Below are positions 9,461 through 22,239 of a stretch of 64,000 bases of DNA, one piece after another. How positions within the stretch are numbered: position 1 is the first letter of the stretch; each line of letters begins with the position of its first letter. This DNA comes from Chloranthus sessilifolius. Taxonomy: Eukaryota > Streptophyta > Magnoliopsida > Chloranthales > Chloranthaceae. The position numbers and the translations under genes were made by a program. Location of the stretch: NCBI GenBank assembly GCA_021018995.1, contig CM037588.1:88386765-88450764 (forward strand), written 5' to 3'. The notes under the pieces are model-generated. The model worked only from the letters and a program-made list of their open reading frames with translations, had not been told where the DNA came from and searched no databases.

Positions 9461-12400
9461 GATGGCCCTCTTTGGTGTGTCCTTGCGGAGTAAGGATGCG
9501 TCGAAGAAGTAGACATCCCTCTTATGAGGGGTCTTCTCATTTCTTTGAGAGATCACAAGTGTGAACCGAGAAGCTGACATGAAATGCTTGGCTTTCTTAT
9601 CTATCAGTACAAGCTAAGGAAGAGCATTCGAGAGCGCAGTGGTAGCTGTCGAGAGGTATATCCTCATCTGCGGGTGCAAGTGGCATCCCGCCGCATATCA
9701 TGACCTGCTACAAGGGGCAGACAAATAGAGGGAAACTGATGCAATCGAGGTATCGAGGGGCATCATACCAACGTCCAGAGACAAGGTCAAGTAACCGAAT
9801 AATATGATATAATATGGTGGCGAAGTCTATCGCAAGTCATGTCAGACCGGGCGCGTCATTGCTCACACCAACGGCGTGTCAGGGGTCCTTTTCCAGTAGA
9901 CATTTGTAATTTCTTAGAGTTGAGCATATTTAGTGTTCGGTTTTCTAGGGGAAAAAATGGATTGGAGTGATGAGAAATGAGGTTCGATAGATAGGGGGTT
10001 TATTTATTATCTTTTTTTTTGTATATATATTTTTTTAAAGTTTAGAATTTTTAAGTTAAGATCAATTCGGTGGTAAAATGATAGAAAATGTGGCTTCCGA
10101 GACGTCGCTAAGTAGATCCAACAAAGCGGGATTCTTGATGGAACAATGATGGTGTATTTCTTTCTTTGGCAAAGCTTAGTTATGCGATGGGTTGGAGTTA
10201 GTTTGAGTGGTGTCTTAGATCGCGATGGGACTTGCCTTTGGCCTTGGTGGTGTGGTGGGGCTTTAGGATCACGATGGGACATGAGGGCATAGCTGATTTA
10301 TACCAATGAACTTTGTGTTGGTACGACATTGGGTATATGTGCGTTCTGTCGTGATGGGGCATGAGGATATGTGACGGGATATCAGCGGCTCTCTCCCTCT
10401 AGTCGGTGTGTGGGGTTATGCGATGGGACAAGGGAGAGTGATTCAGATCATGGTGGGTCGAGTAGCATGGATTGATTTATCTTGCAGCTATTTTGCCATC
10501 ATTATTTCTCGCTTTTGTGTCGCGATGGAACTTTAATTATTAGCAATATATATATATATAATTTTGTGAGTCGATAATGATAGGGCATCGGGAGGTGTGT
10601 TATTGTGATGGGACTATGAGCGATAATTTTATTTGTTAGATTAATATTTTTCTTTTATTTATTTTTTGTTCTGCCACAACGGAGCGAGTGGCGGATGCCG
10701 GGGGGTAATTTGGTTGCGATGGGACTGCGAGGAGCAGTTTTCCCTTTTGTATGATTTTATTTGATTTTCTTAGCATTGTATTAATTTTATTTTTGTTTTG
10801 ATTTTTTTTTTCTTTGCTCATTTTTATGGTCTAGGTGAGCTAAGATTGAATTTTATTATTATTAATGGAGTTTTATGGCAAAAGGGAAATTTTGGGCATT
10901 TGTTTTGTTTAAGGTATGAGTTTTTTGTTTTAGTTTTTTTTATGTTTGGTTTGGACTGACACTTGTTGGAAAGGTATGATTTTAGATTTCTAGATTAATG
11001 TGTTCTGTGTTTTAATGCCATTGGCTTCTCCATTCTATGGTGGATTTGTGCTTTTTCAGGGGGTAAATGTCTTGTGATGATTGGTTTATCTTTTATTTTC
11101 ATGGATTGGTGTTTCTTTTAGGGGGTAGATGTTTCATACCTATTGGTTCATCTTAGTTTGTCATGGATTGTGGTGTTTGAGAGGCTATGTGTCTTATTTA
11201 GATTTAATTGGATGGTGGTGTTTATGAGTGTGGCACTTGTGACATTTTGGCTAAGGGATCTTGGCCTATAAATAGGTATCTAAGAGTTGGATTTTTCTTA
11301 TTTTATTCTTTTGTCACTTTTTGTAATTTTATTTTGTAATTTGTTACCCTTTTAATGTCTTTTCTTCCATTTTATATTGTTTCTCGAGTACTGCATCCTA
11401 GTAGCGCATGTCTTGGATTTTGTGTAAAAGGATAGGCGTGAGTATGATTTGTCGCATGTAGGATTTAATGGAGGTTGAAATCCATGCATTGTAGTTTGTG
11501 TGAGATTCTAAATCCGTGCGGTCTAACATACGCTTAATTGGATTTCGCGTGAGGTGTTTAGCATGTAATTCGTTGGTGTTTATAAATACTTGGGGCTCTT
11601 TCGAATATCTTCATTCTCTTCTTCTTCTGCTTGCTTATTGACCCGAGATCTGATGTCTCTCCTTCCTTTCTTCATAACTTCGCGCGATCTTCATCCCTTT
11701 GTGATGTTCAGTGATGATGCCACTTGGAAGTACCGTTATAGTCGAAGGGAGGTGTTATTAGAAGCACTGCCGTAGTCGAGGTGATCAGCTAGCGAGTTAG
11801 CGCCTCTCCGTCACTGCTGGCACGAAGCAGTGAAGGCAGTGTTGGAGGTAGTGGTGGAGGAGGTGACGATGGTGAAAGAAAGGTGTTATAAGTGGAGGGA
11901 AGGTGTTACCCAACCAATCCTCTTATGACATTTTCTATTTTGCTTCTGATTCGGCGTTCCTCCTTGCTTGTCCATTTTGGGATCCTCGATTTTCATTTTT
12001 AGGTTTTAGGTTTTCGTTTTGGGTTGTAAATTTAGGGGGGGGTATGCCTCGGAGTTACCTGTAATAATTTTAATTATTAATGAAATTTTGTTTATTTTAT
12101 TTCGTTTCTTAGCATTGATTTGATTAATGTACGTGTGTGTGATTCGATCATGTATGCGGGTGCATGTGTTTTGGGAGCCTCCTTGGCCTATGTTTGCGAT
12201 CAGAGACCTTCTGGCCTCAGTACTATTATTTTTTTTCTTGAATTTTAATAATTTCGCGTATAGGTGTGAGCACATAATTGAATTCTGCACATATCCTAAG
12301 GTGTGGAATCCAAAGGTTAGTGGGTTAATTACACCCAGAGAGGTTTACGTGTAACCCGATTGCGCGCTCTAAGCAACGAGCGAGACTAAAAGGTCATGGG

Positions 12401-12797
12401 TTTACAGGCTAGCCAACTTTTGGATTGCGCATGGTAGTGGTTACATGGAATTTTAATCTCGCGCGAGTATGGATTCATGATTTCGATTTATCACCCGCGC
12501 AAGTTGACGGAAGGGTAATTTTGCACTAGATGATGGGTGCAGGATTTGGAATCCATGCATTGGTTATAGCGCTAGATTCGATTGTGCGGTATATAGAGTG
12601 TGCGAGATTAGCCAATAACTATAAAAGCCAAAAATTCTTCTCATTTCATCTGCACGTTCTGACTTTTTCGGACTCCTGTGCTTGCTTGCTTTTTTGTGCT
12701 TCGATTTCCATGTCTTTTTGATATCTTGTAATCCGCCGGTCGAATTTTGACGTGGTTTCTTGATTTCTTCTTTATTTTTCACGTGCTTTCTCGTGAG
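9461..12797. other. Spacer between LTR B and the PMD gene
   Basis: No convincing coding region on either strand. It contains a dispersed motif GCGATGGGAC (eight copies, 10182-10725), T-rich tracts, and around 11400-11570 and 12240-12600 stretches that resemble the degenerate GAATTC/TGCA repeats of LTR B. The part just before 12798 should hold the PMD promoter and 5' untranslated region; I could not fix a TATA box. Confidence 0.5.
10182..10725 (+). repeat. Dispersed GCGATGGGAC motif, about eight copies
   Basis: Copies near 10183 (partial), 10218-10231 (GATCGCGATGGGAC), 10271-10280, 10351-10360, 10420-10429, 10521-10530, 10605-10614 and 10716-10725. The 14-bp form at 10218 is identical to the - strand at 59503-59516, within the presumed primer site of element B. 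Confidence 0.7.
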
Positions 12798-14197
12798 ATG
12801 GAGCCTGAGAGTAGTATGATCATCTCAGAATTGGAGCGGATGCTGGAGGGTGAGGGTACTCTCGAGATTCCTACTGGAGAGGGAGTGATGGTTACTGAGG
12901 AGGGCGGTATCGAGGTGGTGGCGACAGTCGAGGGGTATGAGATTCCTCCTGGTGATGAGGATGTGGTTCCTCCCATCACTGAGAGTGTTGATCTGCCTCG
13001 GGCCGAGCTCCCGATATGGATCCCGTTAGCTGTCGCCTTCTCGTCGAATTGGGTAAGTGTTCGAAAATATTAGTCTGTTAATTTCCCAAGTATTCAAGTT
13101 TTGACTTAGATTTCTAGGCCATGGAAACCTCTTTTCTTTTATGCAGAACTTGCATCATGTTTGCATTTTTTTTAGGTCACGTTTTGCTTTGTTTCTCTCA
13201 TGTTCTGCATGTCATGTTTATTAGTCAGCATAGATTTTGTTTTCATGTTTGTTTTAACCTAAGCGTAGTTAGTCGTTATATTTTGTGTCGTATTTCTTAT
13301 ATTTATTTTATTCTTTTGTCGTACATATAGGAGCCCATTTCTCCATGTATCAGTTTTGCGTGGGGCGAGTCCCATGCATGGTACCAGGCTCTCAATGCAT
13401 TACAGTAGGAGAGACTTGTGTCCTTTAGTTTCGGGTCCATCCTGGGGCTCAAACCTTTCCGTCTCGATGTTGGTCTGGTCTGGGCTATTGTTGAGAGGTG
13501 GAGAGAGGACATCAGGCGTTGCTCTTCCCTACTGGGATGAAGTTGTTGACCGCTGAGGACCGGGTCCGTGTAACTAAAATGAGGTTCGAGGGTGAGCCTG
13601 TGACTAGACAGATGCTATCGGACTATCAGGTGGCGAGTGTCGAGTGTTTTGGGATAGAGTATGATTCTAACAGGTTCGAGCCAAGGTTGATTCGAACCAC
13701 TTAGTTCCTCGATACTTTTGGAGTGGGTTCACTCCTACGCGGCACCATCCTGAGTCTGCAGCGGCGTATGAGAGGCGCCGTAGGGTGATAAAGGCTCGGG
13801 CTCCCATATTGGAGGCATAGGTGGAGGAAGATAGCGCCATTAGGGCTTTCCTAATGCACTTTTTTGGAGGAGTTCTATTTTTGTCTTCCACCTGTGGGTG
13901 TATCACCAAATTATTTCTGCCACTACTTGCAGTTGGGGCGAGTGTTTACATATGCGTGGGGTGCGGCGGCGCTAGCTCATCTTTATAGTTAGTTGTTTCA
14001 TTGAGTGAGGGGAGTCGTGAGCATCGACGACTTCATTCCCTTTCTATTGGTGAGGTTTCTATTTTCTTTTAGTTTCATATGCTCTAAAGGTCAGATGACT
14101 TTTTTTCCTTTTAGGTTGATGTAATTTCACTTTGTCTTCGTAGTTTTGGGCATATGACCATTTCCTATTCCTTCGTCCCAGGGTCCCTCCAAGGATG
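12798..14197 (+). pseudogene. Plant mobile domain (PMD) gene, 5' part, interrupted
   Basis: PMD proteins (aminotransferase-like plant mobile domain, as in MAIN/MAIL1) are plant nuclear proteins also found in transposons. Exon 1 (12798-13052, 85 codons) is acidic, begins MEPESSMIISELERML and ends SSNW at a clean donor GTAAGT (13053). The acceptor AG is at 13329-13330. Exon 2 gives SFAWGESHAWYQAL, then a stop TAG at 13406, then LVWAIVERWRED. After a frameshift it reads FPTGMKLLTAEDRVRVTKMRFEGEPV, the conserved PMD core. At about 13940-13990 is the hallmark FTYAWGAAALAHLY. It reads against element B. The exon near 14150-14197 is cut by the Athila array; the gene resumes at 47858. Confidence 0.8.
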
Positions 14198-14202
14198 GCA
14201 CC
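14198..14202. repeat. Left target-site duplication of the Athila array (GCACC)
   Basis: Identical to 47853-47857 at the other end of the array. One perfect duplication around all four LTRs shows that the array occupies a single insertion site. Confidence 0.9.
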
Positions 14203-16061
14203 TGATGTCGCTCCAAGTGTGCCATAATTGTGTGCATTATGAATCAAAAATTAAAGAATTAAAGAATGCTAGGTTATATGGATGTTAACTTATGAAAGGG
14301 ATATCAGCACATTGGGGCTAACACTGGCCTGCAAGATCAGGGCCAATTGTAGCAAGTTTTAAAAGTAAGTATTTCAAGATCGTCCACAGAGAATTTTTTC
14401 TAAACTGAGAGATAAACCTCCAGATCTGTGCTACCAGATCTGGCTCTATAATTATCTAAAAAAAAGAATAGATAAAAGAGAGTGTTGGATTGTGTCACAT
14501 TTAACTATAAGCAAATAAAGAAAAGAACTAACTACATGATCCAGATCCGAGTTGGGGAGATGTTTAAAATAAGACAAATGCAGAAATAATAGCTTCATGT
14601 ACTTTAGCCTCTGAATTTTAATGGAGAATCTGTAGTTCAACAGAAAGCAGATTCAATCTTCATCGGCTACCAAGACGGATGTAAGAGAAATAAATCCGAA
14701 TTAAGGAATAGGTTTAGACTTATGGCTATGATCTCATCCACTTAAATGGTCATGATCATCCAATAGTTGTGGCCTATTCTTTAGTTGAACATGAACATCA
14801 TCGTAATCTTTGCTAGAATTAGGTTACCAACGCTAATTCGCATTGAGGTGATGAATTAAGGAAGTTGCATGCGGATGAGTGAATCTAAAGAAGTCTAATG
14901 CACTAAGGTGAACATTCGTAACCCTCGACATGACTCAATGGAGAAGACACAAATTACAACCTTTTAAAATCCAAAATTACAATTACAGAGCACGGCTTCT
15001 TAGAGAGCCCTCGGACTTCGATCTTGAATCCGAACTTGGAAGTACAAATCACTCACAATGGCTCTCAAAGGTAAACTACAAGAAGGGATTACAGGGGGTT
15101 CGAGATAAGCTATCGACCGGAATGAGAAACAGAGATGAACACTCTAAAAATCTGGATGCCCAATTTGGGCGTAATGGCTTCTCTATTTATACTTTTCCTC
15201 CATCCCGCATGGTTGGATTGACCAATCAGAATGCTTTAGATCTGGATTGCCCAATGAGGGTTGAGCACGGGATCCAGATCTGTTTTGGCCAATGGAAATG
15301 CTCCGATCCGGTTCGCCAATCAAGCATCAATTTCATTATGGGTTTGAAATGTTTGAGCTTCGGAAGTTCTCGCCAGTAATTTAACTTTGGGCGCCACATG
15401 GGTTGGAATATGCCTTGGATCTTGATTGGAACCTTCCAATGTTCCCGGTCTTTTGATTGCATTGAAGGCGTGCAAAGTTTCTGAAATACCCTTCTGGACG
15501 GTGCAAATCCCGTAATGCCATTTCGCATAGTTTAAGGGCTTTTCAAAGTAGTTTGGCTCGAAGCTCTCTCGCAAAGCATTTTGGCTTCAGGAGATCTTTT
15601 CGTGGGGTTTCAGTTCTTGTTGAATTGGTCTTCTCTTCTTTTCGCAGAGTAAATCTTCTATTGACGATTCGTATCCTTTCGAAAATCTCATTTGCGCTTT
15701 ATTCTCTCTTCGCTTAGTCTCGTGTTCTTTGCGAATAGTAGAAGTTCTTTGCGAATTGAACTCTAGGCTCCCATTCTTCTTTGAATTGACTTTTAACTTG
15801 ATTTTTCTTTGCGAATGGCTCTCTCTCTGCTTCAGGTTTTGTCGCTCTTTTAGACCCTCTTTAGCCATTCTTTGAAATGCTTTCTTCACTCCTTCTTTAA
15901 ACTTGACATGAGTCGACTTTTTGATCTTTTTGGGATGCTTTTGATTTGGACCTCTTCGATAGGTTAATGTAAAATGCACACTAAAGCACTTATTTAGTCT
16001 TCTCAAGGGTCTTTCAAGGCTCATGTTTAGGGGTGAAAATGGTATTTTTCACTACTTAACA
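14203..16061 (-). repeat. Athila LTR1 (outer 3' LTR)
   Basis: 1859 bp, TGATGTCG...CTTAACA on the + strand. The TATA box on the - strand is TATAAATAG at 15183-15191, intact. U3 contains repeated TTCGCAAAG, TTTGCGAAT and TTCGAA motifs (about 15530-15830), and a 145-codon basic frame on the - strand (16024 to 15587) beginning MSLERPLRR. That frame is shorter in the other LTRs because of small indels. Confidence 0.9.
15183..15191 (-). promoter_or_regulatory. TATA box, LTR1
   Basis: TATAAATAG on the - strand; same position in LTR2 (25731-25739) and LTR3 (36307-36315). In LTR4 (46960-46968) it reads TCTAAATAG. Confidence 0.65.
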
Positions 16062-17849
16062 CACCCCAAACCTAAGCTTTGCTAGTCCACGAGCAAAGAA
16101 GCGTAAAAGCAAAATAAAGAGCCACTTTGTAGGAAGCACAGTGCATTTAGCATATGCAACAAGCTTTTTAAACCCCTAGGTGATCCCTAGAGGAGGAGTG
16201 AAGTCTCCTGAGAGGTTTTCAGTGAAGGTACCAAACTTCTCCATGGGACAGATTGGCATTAGTGCCGTCATCCCATGAGCAATCAAAGATCAAAATTAGT
16301 TACTCTTGAATCAATGTTTAAACAGAAATTTAGGTTTATTGTTTGCAAGGGGATTTCAACATTTATAAACCTTATGAATGTTTCACTCTTTCCAACTGTG
16401 AGCAGCCATAGAAATCATGCAAATGTGTTGATAGTTCATCATTTGAATAAAAATTAGGTTATAAGTCATACTTAATGTGCTCAAGTTCCAACCCAAACAC
16501 TTACCGAGGTGTACTCTCATCAAGATTTTGTTGAAGGGTTCATTTTCACTCAAGCTCAAGAGAAGTTACATCTCCCAAATGGATTTGTAAGCATGAGCAT
16601 AGGCATGATTCTCGGTCTTGGCATCCTTGACATCTCCTCACCATAGATTGGGAACTGCTTATCTCCACATGACAGTTCACTCAACTTTGGATCACAAGGA
16701 CTTTTAATTTGGGTTTGTTGTATGGCTCGTGGAGTGAGGTTTGAGGGGATAGGAAGGTTGAGCAGTGTTTGGATTTTTGAGAAGTCGGGGAATTGAAGGA
16801 GGTGGTTCATGACTCCACCTTCTTGAGTTTAACTTCTTTTGAGATTCTCGTGTTCAAAGTACTTCTTCTTCCTTTGATCTTGAATTTTCAACATAAAGTT
16901 CCCTTTTGCCTTTTTTTTTTTTTGCTTGCTTCTTTTCACATTGTTTTCTTTTACTTTCTCACCACCATCTTGCCCATTTTTGAGGTATTTCTTCTTTATT
17001 TATTTTGATATTTGCCCGTAAATGTTCCATCTTTACTTCTTTCTCCTTTAACTCTGAATTCTCAAGGTGAGGGAAGGCTGAATTGGTTCCATTGGTTGGT
17101 GCAAGAAAAATGGGTGTTTTGATGAAGCATTGTAGGATTTATAGCTCAATTGGGGTACAAACAAGGGCAGATCTTTCTTGGTTGGTTCTGTAAGCTCAAG
17201 TCCAAAGAAGGCCTTGATCTTTCCTCGGTTTCATGAATCTTGTTGCTTGTTTTGATTTGGAGTTTCCTAATTTCTAGTGGATCTAATGCCTCGGCCAGAT
17301 CCTTTGAATCGTAAAAGGGTTGCCTCGGTCACTCTTCAATGAGATGTAAAACATATAGGCTCAATTCTCAGGTTATGGTTTTTCCTTGAGCTTTTAAGTA
17401 TATCTTTACCTTTTTCTCTTCTGTGGACTTGCTATGTGCTAATACAAGTGTATTTTCCGGTGTTAACATCATGGAAATGTGGAATATTGTAGGGTTTAGA
17501 ATGTCTAAATTCTTGCAAAGAAAATTTTAAAATTTCCACATTGTCATGATTCTTAAGTAAATTGATTCATTTCGATTACTTTGGTGATTGTGATGCCCTT
17601 ATATGCTAATTATCCCATGGCGGGACACATTTGCCATACCCCCAAACCTATGGGGCAGTGTCCTCACTGGTTCAAAGGTGGCATGGTCACATTATCTGGA
17701 AAAATTGAAACAAGGACAATAATAACAAGAAAAATAAGCAATGAGAAAAAAAAAAAAAAAAATGACATGGAGAATGGGAGAAAGTAAAGTTTATTAACTA
17801 GAAACATTTTACATAAAAAAAAAAAAAATAAAAAATAAAATAGAGACAG
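16062..17849 (-). other. I1: polypurine tract and 3' region before LTR1
   Basis: Next to LTR1 the - strand reads GGTTTGGGGTG, the polypurine tract that primes plus-strand synthesis. The region holds a conserved - strand frame at 16556-16810 (FPDFSKIQTLLNLP..., SELSCGDKQFPIYGEEMSRM) that recurs in I2, and A-runs near 17740-17840. It may be the end of the third ORF; I do not recognise the protein. Confidence 0.6.
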
Positions 17850-18620
17850 TGTTTTAGGGGAGGGGGGGGCGGTGGAGGGTGGAAGTGGCGGGGAAGGTTG
17901 AGTTTTTGTTTTTCCGAGGAGGCTGGAGTTGGGCCTCCTTTTCTTTGGCCAAAATCGCGAGGACCTCTTCAAATTCGTCCAGGGGCTGGGCGGATCCGGC
18001 ACCTTCGGTGGTGGTGGGTCCGACCACATGGGGTAAAAGCGGTGTGGTGGCTTATTGGCTTGGTCGTGGTCATTTTGGAAGGGTGGGGAAGGTTGTGGGG
18101 GAATTTGGTAGAGGTTGGTTATTTATAGGTAAGGTGGGGAAGCTGAAAGGGTGGGACTTGAATGGGGGTGGCTACCTCCTCTGGGCTGGGAATGGGCAAG
18201 TCTGCTAGGAGTAAGGCAAGGTTGGGTGAGATGGGTGGGGTTTGAATAATAGGGGTGGTGGGTGGAAGTATCTGGAATGGCAATGATAGATGGAGGGCTA
18301 TCTGGGATAGGGGAGGAGGTGGGGGTGTAAGGGACCAGGCCTTCAATGGCGCCGAGGTGCGGAGCCGACCCTCGGATGGAGGAAGGGTAGGGAGACAAGA
18401 TTCCGGTCGGAAACATCACAGTGCTCTTCATGGCACTTTCTTCCTTTCTCAAATTTCTATCTCTGCTTTGTTCATGGATAGTTTTCTTTGTAGATTTTGG
18501 GGCTTTGCCTTTGGCTTTGGGGGTGTTTTGCCTTCTTCTTGAAAGATTTAGGGAACATGGCCAAGGGATTTCTCTGTTTTCCCATATTTAAAATGGCCTC
18601 AAGTGTATGCTTAACTACCA
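17850..18620 (-). pseudogene. I1: third ORF downstream of integrase (unrecognised, degraded)
   Basis: Homologous to 28405-29215 and 39025-39810. In this copy the Lys-rich start is broken by small deletions. Pro/Ser/Thr-rich stretches remain (for example YPSSIRGSAPHLGAIEGL and TPPISPNLALLLADLPIPS on the - strand, 18450-18130), then an Ala/Glu/Lys tail. The position after integrase is where Athila elements may have an env-like gene, but I see no signal peptide or membrane segment, so I do not call it env. Confidence 0.45.
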
Positions 18621-18889
18621 AAGAATCACAGAAAAATTTGAGCAAGAATAGAGAAAGTTACCATGATCTAGGGTTTCTCTGCTTGGGTTTCTTTGCTTTG
18701 AACAGATCGCAAATTGGGCTCTACCCTTTTGATTTCGACAAGAGAAAAGCGCAGAAGATTAGAATAGATGGTGGTTATTCGTGTGGAGCTCGTGAGAGAA
18801 GAGGGTGAGCTAGGGTTTTGAAAAGGGTTTTGCTTGGGAGAGTGTTTGCGGATATCCGGTGACTTTCAAAATGACCTAATATACTAACA

Positions 18890-19215
18890 AGTAAAATCAA
18901 AAGCACCCTTAAGTGTTCAAAAGTTCCAAAAGAGTCCTTTTCTATTTGAATAGCAAAAGTGTCTTTCGAAAGGTAAAAATCTTGAGAAAGTCTAGTTCAA
19001 AGAACCGAGCTTCAGATGTCTATTCGAAATGGATTTGGCTCCGAAAGATCTTTTCGCAAAGGACTTCTCCCCAGATTTTCTATTCGAAAAGGAAATTTTA
19101 ACTATTCGAACAGAACATGGTTCTTTTCGAGTAGTTTATTACAGCTCCAGAATCAACTCGAATAGAACTTTGAACTTTTCAAAAAGTACTTTTTATTTTG
19201 CGATTTGAACTTTGA
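18890..19215. repeat. I1: TTCGAA/TTCGCAAAG motif cluster
   Basis: About a dozen variants of TTCGAA, TTTCGAAA, TATTCGAA and TTCGCAAAG in 320 bp. The same words recur in the U3 part of the LTRs (for example CTATTCGAACAG in both) and at 29480-29815 and 40085-40400. No coding function seen. Confidence 0.6.
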
Positions 19216-19299
19216 AGTGTATTTACACTATGCATAAGAAAAATAGATGTAACAAAGAAAAATTAGAAAAACAATGTTGTACATACATATTACACTTTT

Positions 19300-20589
19300 C
19301 TACCATCGATTTTGGAGATTCATGATGATAGGTGGGCAGCAAGGGCTCTGGGTGTTTTCAATGCATGGTTTGAGCCTCGACCATTTACCTTGAGTATTCT
19401 TCCATCCTTGGGATCTGAAATATCCACGACTCCCGAGGGAGGCCTTGATGACAATGTATGGCCCTTCCCATGGATCTCAATTTGCCGTGAAAGAATTTAA
19501 GTTTAGAGTTGAATAACCATACCTTGGACCGGTATGAACTCTTTTCTCATGAGGCTCCTATCATGGAATGATTTAACCTTTTCTTTGTACAATCTAGAGC
19601 TAGTGTAGGCATCCATCCTCTTCTTCCGATTCGGTGAGTTGAAGCTTCCTGGTTACCAAAGAAGTTAGATCCATATTAAAAGTTTTGATTGCCCACAAGG
19701 CCTTATATTCTAATTCTCTTGGTAGATGGCATGCCTTGCCATAAACCGATTTGAAAGGGACATCCTATAGGAGTCTTGTAGGCGATTCAGTATGCCCACA
19801 AAGCATCATTAAGCTTAAAGGACTAGTCCTTTCTGTCCTTCTTCAGTTTTTTTCAAAATGTGTTTGATCTCTCTATTTGAAATCTCCACATCCCTTTGGT
19901 TTGTGGATGATAGGGAGTGGCTACTCTGTGAGTGTGAGTACTTTTTTTAATAGAGAGTCAAACGCACATTAAAAGTGGCTTCCCCATCACTAATGATGGC
20001 TGGGGAATCCAACTGGAAAAATGTGGTCTTTGAGGAATCTTAAAACCACTTTGTGATCATTGGATTTGGTAGCTATGGCCTCAATCCACTTGGAGACATA
20101 ATCCCTACCAAGATGAAATTGTTTCCATTAGAAGGGGAAAGGGCCCATAAAATCTATGCCCCAAACATCAAACAACTCAACTACCGTGATTGGCTGCGGA
20201 GGGCATTGAGTTTCTTTTGGAAATCTTGCCGATTTTGGCGATTCAGCAAGATTCTGATCTTGTAAGGCATCTTTAAAGATTGTGGGCCAATAGAAACCAC
20301 ACTGCAGAATTTTTGCTTGGTATTTTATTGCCATGAAATGGCCTCCACAGCTGTATTCATGACACATTGACAATATGCGTGGAATTCATGGTCCGGACAC
20401 ACTTTACGATCACTTGGTTCGCACAATTCTTGAATAGATAAGGATCTTCCCAAATGAAATGTTTAACTTGTGAGAAGAAAAGATCTTTATCCATTCTATT
20501 CCAATGTTGAGGAATCATCCAATAGCCAAGAAGTTGACTATGTTTGAAAACCAAGGATCTGTGGGTATTGATGGCAAAAGTTGCTCATC
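19300..20589 (-). pseudogene. I1: Athila integrase (frames broken)
   Basis: Inserts element cDNA into the genome. In - strand order it has the His/Cys zinc region (about 20373-20250: [11 protein letters not shown]...LQCGFYWPTIFKDAL), the core start [10 protein letters not shown] near 20150-20128, the core with [11 protein letters not shown] equivalents near 20090-19950, and the C-terminal part (RSLMR.EFIP..KVWLFNS) near 19560-19480. No chromodomain follows. Most breaks fall where I2 or I3 has CAG or CTG. Confidence 0.75.
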
Positions 20590-22239
20590 GAAATGATTCA
20601 TTAATGGGTAAGCTATCATCCTCGATATTGAGAATTCGGATAAGTGATCACCACCACATTCTCCACTCCTTTCTTATCCTTAATCAGAGATCAAACTCCC
20701 GTAATAGGAGGATCCACCGATTAACTGGGCTTGGTATCCTTCTTAGAGAAGGTACTTTAGGGCGTAGTGGTCAAGAACACAATTTGTGAACCTAAAACAT
20801 AAGGCTGAATTTTTCCAATGCAAACACAATGGCCGCAGCTCTTTCTCGCTTGTTGTGTAGTTGAGCTGGGCATCTATCATGGATCTGCCGCATAAGCTAT
20901 GACATGGGGAAGCTTATCCTTTCTTTGCCCTAGGACAGCTCCTAGGGCATAGTCTGATGCATCACACATCACCTCAAAGGGCACTGACTAGTCAGGGGAC
21001 TCCAAGATGGGAGCTGAAATCAGACATTTCTTAAGGACCTCAAAGGTCATGCATTCATTAGTAAACACAAAAGGAACATCTTGACAGAAATGACAGAGTG
21101 GCTTGGAAATTTTATCAAATCTTTGATGAACCTCCTATAAAATCGCATGCCCTAAGAAACTTGATTTGCTTACAGCCTGGAGGAGGCAAATGTGCAATTA
21201 GATCAATTTTGCTTGGTCCACCTCTATGCCTTTATGGGAGACCACATGTCCTAGGACAATGCCTTGGTGACCATAAAATGACTCTTTTCAAATTAGAACC
21301 AAATTGGTTTCTTCACATCTTTGCAACACCAACTTGAGGTGGTGTAAGCATTGGGAAAAGCTGTCTCCATAAATTTAAAAGTCATCCATGAAGATCTCCA
21401 TGAATTGATCAACCATGTCAAAAAAGATGGCATACATGCATCTTTGAAAAGTAGCAGGGCATTGCAAAGACCAAAGGGCATCCTCCTATAGGCAAAAGTG
21501 CCAAAGGTGCGGTGAAGGTGGTCTTTTCTTGGTCCTTGGTACAGTGGATCCGGTTGTAACCAGGTACCCATCAAGGAAGCGAGTAAGCTTTGCTCGCAAG
21601 CTTATCAAGGATTTGGTCAATGAAGGGAGGGGAAATGGTCTTTCCTTGTCATGGTATTTAATTTTCGTAGTCTATGCACCCTCCATCCGATTGTTTGTCG
21701 GTGGACATAAGTTTACCAGATTAAATTTGCTACAGGATGCCAGATTTCTTAGGCACCACGTGGGTGCTACCGCAGAATCTGAAATGGGGTAAATGACCCC
21801 AGATCTAGCAGACAACTTCCTTCATTACCACTTCTTGCATGTGAGGATTCAACCTTCTTTGCATTTCTCTAGAAGGCTTGGCATCCTCTTCCGTGTGGAT
21901 CTTATGCATGCATACAATTGGGTTTATTCCTCCTAAATCAGCAATGGTCCAAATAATTGCTTTCTTGTGTGCTTTTAGAACTACCAATACTCCTCTTCTT
22001 GCTCCTTTGTAAGGGAGGAAGAAATAATCACTGTAGTGTTTGATGATCTCCCAAAACACATATTTCAGATTTTTGGGAGCTTTTGAGTTCCAATTGTGGG
22101 CCGAGAAAAGAGGGCAGCAAAGGTACCTTGGTAACTTGTGGAAGAGGGAGAGGAGCAGGTCTCCAAGAGAGAGAATTGTTGGTGAGTGCCTTGCACAAAG
22201 CAGACTCCGTTGAATTTGATCTCCTTTTCCTTCTTTCTC
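20590..22239 (-). pseudogene. I1: Athila reverse transcriptase and RNase H (broken)
   Basis: Copies RNA to DNA and degrades the RNA strand. The RT start is fused in frame with protease in a 355-codon frame (22872 to 21805; ...KAIIWTIADLGGINPIVCMHKI). The palm continues as FAYRRMPFGLCNA (about 21490), and the catalytic MDD is at 21389-21381 (WMTFKF follows instead of FSIYG: frameshift). RNase H landmarks lie near 21000-20800 (YALGAVLGQRKDKLPHVIAYA equivalent). Not functional as written. Confidence 0.75.

Noticed and set aside
15587..16024. Calling the long U3 frame of LTR1 a gene
   Set aside because: It lies upstream of the TATA box, is low in complexity, and is shortened by small indels in the other LTRs; kept only as a finding.
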